The notes under the pieces are model-generated. The model saw only the letters and a program-made list of their open reading frames with translations, searched no databases and had not been told where the DNA came from. A stretch of DNA of 5,915 nt from an uncultured Prevotellaceae bacterium (lineage in GTDB: Bacteria; Bacteroidota; Bacteroidia; Bacteroidales; Bacteroidaceae), in assembly GCA_937898415.1 (NCBI GenBank), contig CALDLA010000015.1, forward strand, positions 1 to 5,915. Reading direction: 5' to 3'. Shown here piece by piece: positions 1 through 5,446 of this stretch (position 1 is the stretch's first letter; each line of letters opens with the position of its first letter). The position numbers and the translations under genes were made by a program.

Positions 1-86
1 GTTGGCAGAGTGATCGATCGCGCTGGACTCGAAATCCGGTATACCCCTTTCGGGTATCGGGGGTTTGAATCCCTCACCTTCCGCCA
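1..86 (+). tRNA. tRNA-Ser (anticodon CGA), 5' end cut off by the window
   Basis: This is a class II tRNA that reads UCG serine codons. The anticodon stem CTGGA/TCCGG (23-27 and 35-39) encloses the loop CTCGAAA with anticodon CGA at 30-32. A long variable arm (about 41-58) forms a hairpin around ATACCC/GGGTAT, as expected for serine tRNAs. The T arm is GGGGG, loop TTTGAAT (64-70), CCCTC. The 3' acceptor strand is 76-82, the discriminator base is G83 (typical of tRNA-Ser), and CCA is encoded at 84-86. Window base 1 corresponds to about acceptor position 6, so roughly five 5' bases lie outside. The 3' end of tRNA-Ser genes is a common integration site for islands, which fits the mobile-looking DNA downstream. 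Confidence 0.96.
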
Positions 87-114
87 AAGGAGCCTCACTC
101 TCCGCTGATTAATG

Positions 115-143
115 AAAAGGGAACCCAACGGATTCCCTTTTTT
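115..143 (+). terminator. Rho-independent terminator after tRNA-Ser
   Basis: AAAAGGGAA (115-123) pairs with TTCCCTTTT (133-141) around a nine-base loop, and a run of six T ends the structure. It lies 29 bp after the tRNA CCA end and would terminate the tRNA transcript. The A-tract before the stem makes it partly bidirectional in form. Confidence 0.85.
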
Positions 144-255
144 AGTGTCTGATTGTCAGCACCTTATTAGGTCTAAGTGCTTGAAACTAACCCTAATAGA
201 GGGAAGGACATCCCAAAATTGCAATGCCACAAAATGGCCCATCATGACCTGCAAA

Positions 256-276
256 TGTATTAGAGCATGTATTAGA
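256..276. repeat. Direct repeat TGTATTAGA, 12-bp period
   Basis: TGTATTAGA occurs at 256-264 and again at 268-276, separated by GCA. The 12-bp period is close to one helical turn. It lies upstream of the doubtful ORF at 319. It could be a tandem protein-binding site or chance in A+T-rich DNA; no partner copy was noticed elsewhere in the window. Confidence 0.35.
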
Positions 277-318
277 CCCCTCAGAACTTAATTTCAAAGT
301 ATAATACATTTTTAAGAA

Positions 319-549
319 ATGGCTATTAAGACACCGCTTTTGGAGTACGTCTGGAACAGGTACAAGAAAGCAACCTCTAAAAAAGAGGCAGTAGTAGAGT
401 TTGTTTGTGGGCGTTTTGAAAAGGTGGGAAACTTTAAATATTATATTAAACAAGGTGGTAAAAACAGAAGAAAAATGCAGTTTCTGGCTCATTTTCTTGA
501 AAAAAGATTAAAACGCATGCTGTATTGTTGGCCTTTTGGCAGAAAATAA
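319..549 (+). CDS. Doubtful 76-aa ORF, possible decayed integrase N-terminus
   Basis: I do not recognise this protein. It is short and basic, with 18 or more Lys/Arg. Residues 10-27, starting YVWNRYKKATSKK, weakly recall the start of the arm-binding domain of Bacteroidetes tyrosine recombinases, where patterns like VFNRKKxATxxK followed by an acidic/hydrophobic strand are common. The expected TG(V/I)..(Q/W) continuation is not visible, and no catalytic domain with R..HxxR..Y follows. If the resemblance is real it is an integrase fragment left near the tRNA attachment site. It may equally be non-coding: the last codons run past a plausible promoter for the next gene, and no convincing ribosome binding site precedes the ATG. 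Confidence 0.25.
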   Translation: MAIKTPLLEYVWNRYKKATSKKEAVVEFVCGRFEKVGNFKYYIKQGGKNRRKMQFLAHFLEKRLKRMLYCWPFGRK

Positions 550-558
550 TTAAATTTG
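528..558 (+). promoter_or_regulatory. Candidate Bacteroidetes-type promoter for the small HTH gene
   Basis: TAAATTTG at 551-558 fits the Bacteroidetes -7 consensus TAnnTTTG exactly. A TTG at 528-530 lies 20 bp upstream, about the right distance for the -33 element (TTTG-like). Transcription would start near 565, giving a leader of about 20 nt before the ATG at 585. The -33 half is weak, so this is a prediction from consensus only. Confidence 0.45.
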
Positions 559-584
559 CGTTCAAGACTAATAAAACATATCAG

Positions 585-788
585 ATGAAAGATTTGAATC
601 GAATCAAGGTCGTGTTGGCTGAGAAGAAGCGAACCAATAAATGGTTGGCTGAACAGTTGGGTAAGAACACGACTACTGTTAGTAAGTGGTGTACCAACAC
701 TTCACAGCCTGACCTCTATACGCTGGAGCATATAGCACAGTTATTAGAGGTTGGACGTGAAAGATCTGCTAAACTCTACACGAGATGA
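585..788 (+). CDS. Small XRE-like HTH regulator of a type I R-M locus, C-terminus probably frameshifted
   Basis: A 67-aa DNA-binding protein, presumably a transcriptional regulator. The helix-turn-helix spans about residues 14-56: KWLAEQLGKNTTTVSKW carries the scanning and recognition helices, and CTNTSQPDLYTLEHIAQLL completes the fold. Close relatives in Bacteroidetes typically sit immediately upstream of type I restriction-modification genes, as here with the hsdM fragment at 833. I chose the ATG at 585 because the family starts MKDLNRIKVVL; an upstream in-frame ATG (525) would add 20 unrelated residues overlapping the promoter. The tail after LLEV reads GRERSAKLYTR in this frame, but dropping one G at 753/754 gives VDVKDLLNSTR, the ending typical of the family. 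A one-base insertion is therefore likely. The core HTH is intact, so the protein may still bind DNA. Confidence 0.8.
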   Translation: MKDLNRIKVVLAEKKRTNKWLAEQLGKNTTTVSKWCTNTSQPDLYTLEHIAQLLEVGRERSAKLYTR

Positions 789-832
789 TGTGATGTATAT
801 ACCGATACCGAAGCAACAAATACAGGAGAAAA

Positions 833-1184
833 ATGATAACAGGAGAAACAAAAGCGAAGAATGACCTGATATGGGAGGACTTCTGGACGGGTGGCATCAC
901 CAACAGTATCAGTGTGCAGGAGCAAATGACCGACCTCTTCTTCATGAAACTGTTTGATAATGCACAGCAGAAGGCTGAGAGCAACGCCAACCTGCTTGGC
1001 ACCAGTCTTGTGACCCTAACGTTCCTGCCAGGCGAGTCGTGGCACAACCCCGAAACCGACCAGGACGTGCCGTATGAACGGTTGCGCTGGCATGTGTTCC
1101 GCATGATGACGGGGCGACGATGTTCCCATCCGCATGAACGTCTTTCCATTCATCAAGAACCTGAATGCCGGGCGTGAGTCGTAA
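833..1184 (+). pseudogene. hsdM: Truncated, frameshifted hsdM (type I restriction-modification methyltransferase subunit)
   Basis: Residues 1-89 match the HsdM N-terminal helical domain: IWEDFWTGGITNSISVQEQM, then LFFMKLFDNAQ, FLPGESWHNPETDQDVPYE and RWHVF. In an intact type I system HsdM is the adenine methyltransferase subunit working with HsdS and HsdR. After RWHVF (1099) the frame is lost: the first frame continues as unrelated residues to a TGA at about 1175-1177, while homology resumes one frame over at 1134 as MNVFPFIKNLNAGRES and stops at TAA 1182-1184. The missing sequence would normally read roughly (K/R)DFDADRMFPI. Everything after NAGRES is absent: the SAM-binding motif and the NPPY/F catalytic motif are not in the window, and hsdS and hsdR are not found. 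At about 100 of roughly 500 codons this cannot be a working methyltransferase. Confidence 0.88.
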
Positions 1185-1196
1185 AGATCGCATTGT

Positions 1197-1886
1197 ATGA
1201 AGATAGTAAGTTGGAACATCAGCGAAAGTAAGCCTTGGAAGGTAGACCACCTTTTGGGGTTGAATGCAGATGTATTGGTTGCTCCTGAGATTACATGTCC
1301 TGACAAAGCATGTATTTCTGATTCTTACGATATAAAATGGTATGGCATAGAATACTTCTTCCATGAAAAGAAATGGAAAGGGTTGGGCGTAATCTGGAAG
1401 AAGGGAAATGGCCTTGTTCCTGAATGGTTCAACACCCAATTGGAATATGCTATACCGCTTATAGTTGAAGACTTCCTTGTCCTTGGCATTTGGCCAACAA
1501 AACCAACTGGTGGCAGACAGAAGAAGCCGTATCCACAGATAGCTCAGGAAATCATTGAGAATTATGCGAAGTATTTCAAGGATTTCAAGACGCTTGTCAT
1601 TGGCGACTTCAATTGTTATGTAAATCAGTATGATGCCACCAAGCAATCAGGTGACATTTTGAAGGTAAATGATTTGTTGGAATCTTACGGACTCAGTAGC
1701 CTCTATCATCAGAAGACAGGTGAGCAGTTTGGACACGAGACCAAAGCAACATATTTCCATCGTTTCCAAGAGTGTGACCCTTACTTTCTTGACTATGCAT
1801 ATACGAATTTCCATGTCTCATCATTTCGGCTGTTCCCATGGGATAAAGAAATGAGCGACCATGTAGGACTTGAAGTAATATTCTAA
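1197..1886 (+). CDS. Endonuclease/exonuclease/phosphatase (EEP) family protein
   Basis: A 229-aa EEP-fold enzyme, the superfamily of exonuclease III/APE1, DNase I and sphingomyelinases, which hydrolyse phosphodiester bonds using a divalent metal. The signature residues are in order: SWNI at 5-8 (N7), metal-binding acid in VAPEI (E31), GDFN at 136-139 (D137, N139), LDYAY at 198-202 (D199) and the terminal SDH at 220-222 (D221, H222). All expected catalytic positions appear present, so it is likely active. There is no signal peptide, so it should be cytoplasmic, favouring a nucleic-acid substrate over a secreted phospholipase. The ATG at 1197 gives the classic MKIVSWN start. It begins 12 bp after the broken hsdM stop and is followed one base later by the next ORF, so the three genes at 1197-3627 are probably co-transcribed. 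The substrate cannot be told from sequence. Confidence 0.85.
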   Translation: MKIVSWNISESKPWKVDHLLGLNADVLVAPEITCPDKACISDSYDIKWYGIEYFFHEKKWKGLGVIWKKGNGLVPEWFNTQLEYAIPLIVEDFLVLGIWPTKPTGGRQKKPYPQIAQEIIENYAKYFKDFKTLVIGDFNCYVNQYDATKQSGDILKVNDLLESYGLSSLYHQKTGEQFGHETKATYFHRFQECDPYFLDYAYTNFHVSSFRLFPWDKEMSDHVGLEVIF

Positions 1887-1887
1887 T

Positions 1888-2703
1888 ATGGGCTGTTTGA
1901 AGATTGTTAACGAAAGAATGAGAAATGCCGTTGTTTCCACGTTGTCTGGCAATGTGGAAACAATGAAGGATATGATTATCTCAAACCATTTCAGCCCAAT
2001 TGAAATAGCTCATTGGAGCGGAGAAAGAAGAGGCGTAAATACAAATGGGACTCTTAATAGTTACCAGCTTGCACAAGCGATGTCAGATGCATTGCAGAGA
2101 GACAAATTATATTTATCGCTCAATGTTGATGCGATGTGGCACCTTCACAAAGATTTATTACCTGGAATAGAAAGGACGTCTTATGATAAATTGGGTTTTA
2201 TCATTTGGAACTGGTTTGACCGCCCCGGGGATAATCCATATTTCGATGAAGATGATGAAAAAGAACTGCTTACGACAGGTATAGCCCAAAGGGATATTTG
2301 TCTGACAAATTATGGCATTCAGCATATGGAAAACGAAGTCATTGAACTTCTAAAAGCCGGTGCATCACCTTATTTTTTTATTACAGCCCCTTCATGTACA
2401 GAAATGCATATTGACAAGAAGGGGGTTCCTCGCCATACATATTTTGATGTGGCTCCAATGATTGAGGTCAGTAAAAGGCATTCCGATGATTATTGGATTG
2501 AATTTATTCACGATGATTTAGAGAGTGACATTAGTTCCTTGCCAGTTCAAACACTTGAAGAAGTGGTGGAAGGTATATTTAATGTGGCCGCATGTGAACG
2601 AATTCTTTATCTCACGGATAAATTCATTAGTGATGAAGCCAGAGCAAAAGGTGAAGAACTTATGTTGAAGCATCTGGGGGAAGTATATTCAATTTTGATA
2701 TAA
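1888..2703 (+). CDS. Hypothetical protein with ankyrin-like stretches
   Basis: A 271-aa acidic, soluble protein without signal peptide or membrane segment; I do not recognise its family. Two short stretches look like ankyrin helices: residues 14-33 (AVVSTLSGNVETMKDMI) and 146-163, where EVIELLKAGASPYF resembles the xVxxLLxxGAdpn turn of an ankyrin repeat. The middle holds an aromatic segment (FIIWNWFDRPGDNPYF, 104-119) followed by a run of acidic residues (120-126). Complete tandem ankyrin repeats are not evident, so the resemblance may be local. The ATG follows the EEP stop by one base, suggesting translational coupling, and seven bases of A-rich DNA separate it from the EVE gene. In this position it could be an adaptor, immunity or regulatory partner of the nuclease; that is inference from context. 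It could also carry an unrecognised enzymatic domain. Confidence 0.75.
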   Translation: MGCLKIVNERMRNAVVSTLSGNVETMKDMIISNHFSPIEIAHWSGERRGVNTNGTLNSYQLAQAMSDALQRDKLYLSLNVDAMWHLHKDLLPGIERTSYDKLGFIIWNWFDRPGDNPYFDEDDEKELLTTGIAQRDICLTNYGIQHMENEVIELLKAGASPYFFITAPSCTEMHIDKKGVPRHTYFDVAPMIEVSKRHSDDYWIEFIHDDLESDISSLPVQTLEEVVEGIFNVAACERILYLTDKFISDEARAKGEELMLKHLGEVYSILI

Positions 2704-2709
2704 AGAAAA

Positions 2710-3627
2710 ATGTTAAGAGGATTACAGATTATTCAGTTAGAAAAAAATATTCACAAATCTATGGAATCAAAGAAGTATTGGATATTAACATGTGATACAA
2801 GTCGTTACGATATTCACAAGCTTTTCAAAGAGAACGGCTTTTGTCTATGGAATCAACGTCGCAATTTCGAGGTGGGGGATGTCGTATACATCTATGAATC
2901 TAAGCCCGTGTCAAAGATTGTCTACAAAGCTGTTGTAGAAGAAATCAACATAAAACGTGATAAACCTGAGAACAGCGATGGGTTTTACACAAAAGACTAT
3001 AAAAAGATATATGCATTCAAACTTAGATATGAAGCTGTTAATCCAGGAAACAGGCTCCAATTCCCTGAACTACAAGAAAAGTTTGGGGTTTCTGGTATGT
3101 CCTTGATAAATATACCACAAATCACCAGAAAAGATATGATTGATTTCTTTGAAGACGTTTTTGCTGGAAACGTGGAGGACTTACCTACTCCACCATCAAA
3201 AGAACAGCTATATCAGCCCTTGGAATCAGGTACAATACTTGAACACATTAAACACAAGATGGACTATTGTGAAATCCGGGACTCGCATCTTGCCAAGCAA
3301 ACTGGCATCAGTGGTTCCTCCATAGGTAAAGCAAGAAAAGGAGAATGCATCAAAACTGAATCTATTATAACTATTCTTGATGCATTGGGTTTTGGCTTCA
3401 TTGATATTGCAAATGTTAGCAAGGTGTATGATGCTCCTGAAATAATTGAAGTTATCAAGCAAAGGATTGTCAATTCTGGAGTACGCACTACAGATTTAGC
3501 TTCGTTTTGCGATGCCTCACCATCTGTTATAAGCCATCTGAAGAACGATGGAATACCTCCGAAATTGGAAATAATCGAAAAACTCATTACGTATTTTGGT
3601 TTCAAAGTAATATTGAAGGAAAATTAG
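2710..3627 (+). CDS. EVE-domain protein fused to two C-terminal HTH-like units
   Basis: A 305-aa (or 288-aa) cytoplasmic protein. Residues 21-150 look like an EVE domain, a PUA-like fold that pockets modified bases: KYWILTCDTSRYD opens it, and NFEVGDVVYIYESKPVSKIVYKAVV (split at 52-76) has the characteristic GDxVYIYxS, I/VY and V pattern. A linker rich in Pro (158-170) follows. Residues 175-238 form an XRE-like HTH (HLAKQTGISGSSIGKARKGE, then SIITILDALGF), and 243-302 repeat the pattern in diverged form (DLASFCDASPSVISHLKND, then IEKLITYFGF). EVE domains are known as specificity modules in modification-dependent restriction systems; here no nuclease domain is fused, but an EEP nuclease lies two genes upstream. 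Start choice is open: the ATG at 2710 is 7 bp after the previous gene, while the ATG at 2761 begins MESKKYWIL, exactly at the domain edge. Alternative reading: a transcription regulator sensing a modified nucleotide. Confidence 0.78.
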   Translation: MLRGLQIIQLEKNIHKSMESKKYWILTCDTSRYDIHKLFKENGFCLWNQRRNFEVGDVVYIYESKPVSKIVYKAVVEEINIKRDKPENSDGFYTKDYKKIYAFKLRYEAVNPGNRLQFPELQEKFGVSGMSLINIPQITRKDMIDFFEDVFAGNVEDLPTPPSKEQLYQPLESGTILEHIKHKMDYCEIRDSHLAKQTGISGSSIGKARKGECIKTESIITILDALGFGFIDIANVSKVYDAPEIIEVIKQRIVNSGVRTTDLASFCDASPSVISHLKNDGIPPKLEIIEKLITYFGFKVILKEN

Positions 3628-3638
3628 AGCAAACAACT

Positions 3639-4580
3639 ATGAAACAGACAATTATTCTTGTTATTGCTGCGATTCTAATTGTTGCATGTAGCAATAAGGG
3701 AGATCAGTTGAACGAGCGGGCAGCAGAGTTGTGTCAGTACATTCCTGACCATGAACTGCTGGAGAAGTCGAAAGACTATATGACAGCAGACTTCTATGCC
3801 GTATTGGACACGATGTTTAACCACTTGCCGGAACACGAGGCGATGGATCATGAGTGGCTGTACTATTTTGTGACAGGTAACGGTGGCACGATGGCTGACT
3901 ATGAAGTGACTGGGGTAGAGCAGCAGGACAAGACTCATGCCGTGGCGACCATCAAGGTGAGGCAGAAATGGGAGGACGGCTCGTTCGACGAGAACAGTGA
4001 CATAGAGGAGCACAAACTGTATATGGAGAAGGTGGACGGACGATGGCTGATGTCGGACTTCGACGGCCACAAGCAGGCCTGCATCCGCCACATCGAAATC
4101 AATCGTCGGGAGCAGGCTGTGCGCCAGGCCATGAGCGACTATCTTGTGAAGGAGATTGGGGCGCACTACCTGGAAGGACAACTCTGCATACCGACGCTGC
4201 TGATAGTGGCTGAGGAAGAGGTGGACTCGGTGCAGGGACGTGTGTGGTGCGACTGCTGGGTGGACTGGTACAACGTGGTAGGCGACACACTGGAAACGGT
4301 GTCGGGCGGCAATCACGCTGGCTGCATGACGATTCAGCAACGGGACGGAAAACCGGTGGTGACAGCCTTTGAACAGGTGGAAGACGGAGCACTATTTCAG
4401 ACAAGCGCCAAGCGGATTTTCGGTCAGCATTTTGATGTCTTCCAGAACATGAACTCCAATCGCAATGTGCGTGAAGCAGCCCGGAAGGAACAGTTAGGCG
4501 AGTATGTGAAATGCCACAAGCTGAGCGTCCGATACTATCAAGACTTTGGCTGGGATGCAGTGGTACTGCAAGGTGAGTAA
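3639..4580 (+). CDS. Lipoprotein with two uncharacterised domains
   Basis: A 313-aa predicted lipoprotein. The signal peptide MKQTIILVIAAILIVAC ends in a lipobox (IVAC) with lipidated C17, so it should be anchored in the envelope. Residues about 30-155 resemble an NTF2-like/DUF3828-like fold: ATIKVRQKW (103-111), LYMEKVDGRWLMSDF (127-141) and the helix before it. Residues about 160-313 form a second domain with conserved-looking WCDCWVDWYNVVGDTLETVSGG (split at 203-224), FEQVEDG and SAKRIFG, a pattern I associate with uncharacterised proteins of gut bacteria. No catalytic motif is apparent. I chose the ATG at 3639 because it yields the signal peptide; a longer in-frame start at 3507 would lie inside the EVE gene. 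It starts 11 bp after the EVE gene, but its G+C-richer codons match the following genes rather than the cassette. Confidence 0.82.
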   Translation: MKQTIILVIAAILIVACSNKGDQLNERAAELCQYIPDHELLEKSKDYMTADFYAVLDTMFNHLPEHEAMDHEWLYYFVTGNGGTMADYEVTGVEQQDKTHAVATIKVRQKWEDGSFDENSDIEEHKLYMEKVDGRWLMSDFDGHKQACIRHIEINRREQAVRQAMSDYLVKEIGAHYLEGQLCIPTLLIVAEEEVDSVQGRVWCDCWVDWYNVVGDTLETVSGGNHAGCMTIQQRDGKPVVTAFEQVEDGALFQTSAKRIFGQHFDVFQNMNSNRNVREAARKEQLGEYVKCHKLSVRYYQDFGWDAVVLQGE

Positions 4581-4615
4581 CATCAAGGATTTCAATTAAA
4601 GAGAAAAATATAGCA

Positions 4616-5419
4616 ATGAAAAGAAAGAGCTTTATCGGTTTGGCCATAGTGTTCTTTGCCATTGGCCTGATGACGGCAGGGTGCAAGACTGCCAGTGTTG
4701 AAACGAAACAGATGGCTGGTACGATGGACGAGCCTGTGCCTTCGGACATGATGCCCGACAGCATTCAGCAGGCGACGGCCAAGGCCATGAAGTACCACTG
4801 CCATGAGTTGATGAACGACAGTGTGAACGAGGTCTATGTGGCGAGCATCGACGAGATGGACGAGATTTCTACCGTGGGCTATGGCATCCAGGTGACCAAG
4901 GGAGCAATGTCTACCACCTTCCCAAACATCCGCAACAGCCGTGAACCACAGGCGACGTACAATGCCAAGACGGGCGACCTCTGGCTGACCAGCTCGGCGA
5001 TGGAAGGCACAGGCATCCGCGTAGAATGGCTCCACCAGATTCGCTTTGGCGAGAACGAGTTGGCGTATGTAAAGACTGAGGTCAACCCCTACGGTGTGCA
5101 GCAGGAACTGTTACAGCGCTTAGCTTATGCCATCGAGGGCGAGACCATCACGCTCTATGATGGCGATAAGCTGTTGGCGACGGTCACTAATACCGTGAAG
5201 GACATGGGCGGATTCGACGACGAACAGCCTTTGTGGATAGGTGAACAGCTGTACTACGATGTCAGCGGCGACGAGCCGAAGGTCATCTTCACTCCTGGCG
5301 TAAAGTTCATTACAGGGCTTGTGCTGACGTACGACGACATGCCTGAGTTGTCGGCTCCCATCACGATTGATGAAAACGGGTTGTTTACCATTCACGAAAT
5401 CGTTGTAGTGGCTAAATAA
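4616..5419 (+). CDS. Hypothetical lipoprotein
   Basis: A 267-aa predicted lipoprotein. A type II signal peptide (residues 1-22, hydrophobic core IGLAIVFFAIGLM) ends in TAGC with lipidated C23; the ATG at 4616 sits exactly at this signal. The mature part starts with a flexible acidic segment and then looks beta-rich: VRVEW-like strand at IRVEWLHQIRFGENELAYVKTEVN, a repeat-like ITLYDGDKLLATVTNTVKDMGGFDD (split), WIGEQLYYDV and a C-terminal strand IHEIVVVAK. I do not recognise the family. It follows the previous lipoprotein by 35 bp and precedes the thioredoxin gene by 27 bp on the same strand, so the three likely form one envelope operon. Proteins of this kind often serve as substrates or accessory factors of periplasmic redox or folding systems; that is inference from the neighbour only. 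Confidence 0.78.
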   Translation: MKRKSFIGLAIVFFAIGLMTAGCKTASVETKQMAGTMDEPVPSDMMPDSIQQATAKAMKYHCHELMNDSVNEVYVASIDEMDEISTVGYGIQVTKGAMSTTFPNIRNSREPQATYNAKTGDLWLTSSAMEGTGIRVEWLHQIRFGENELAYVKTEVNPYGVQQELLQRLAYAIEGETITLYDGDKLLATVTNTVKDMGGFDDEQPLWIGEQLYYDVSGDEPKVIFTPGVKFITGLVLTYDDMPELSAPITIDENGLFTIHEIVVVAK

Positions 5420-5446
5420 TAAGAAGAATAAAAAAAACGAAAGGAT

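Larger units (their letters stand above)
144..584. other. A+T-rich stretch with no confident gene
   Basis: Between the tRNA terminator and the small regulator no ORF carries a recognisable domain. Visible elements are an imperfect hairpin at 158-181 (AGCAC/GTGCT plus TTA/TAA), a short direct repeat at 256-276, a weak 76-codon ORF at 319-549 and a promoter-like element at 528-558, listed separately where worth it. A 99-codon reading frame on the minus strand (193-492) has no recognisable motif and is not called. The stretch may be the decayed end of an integrated element beside the tRNA; that is inference from position only. Confidence 0.5.

Noticed and set aside
193..492. 99-codon minus-strand ORF
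   Set aside because: No recognisable motif, Cys/Phe-rich translation from A+T-rich DNA, and no convincing start signal.
942..1646. 234-codon minus-strand ORF
   Set aside because: It runs antisense across the hsdM fragment and the EEP gene, both supported by clear family motifs; its translation has no recognisable domain.
3592..3615. TATTTTGG and TAATATTG as possible -7 promoter elements for the lipoprotein operon
   Set aside because: Each differs from TAnnTTTG and neither has a -33 element at the right distance, so neither is reported as a promoter.
1182..3638. Target-site duplication or terminal inverted repeats flanking the EEP/EVE cassette
   Set aside because: Sequences at the two edges were compared by eye and share no convincing repeat; replacement by recombination is more likely than transposition.
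3675..4340. 221-codon minus-strand ORF rich in His and Val
   Set aside because: It is antisense to the first lipoprotein gene; the His/Val/Leu-rich composition is typical of a shadow frame in G+C-richer coding DNA.
4099..4764. 221-codon minus-strand ORF across the two lipoprotein genes
   Set aside because: Pro/Ser/Cys-rich antisense translation with no domain; both plus-strand genes have signal peptides and coherent sequence.
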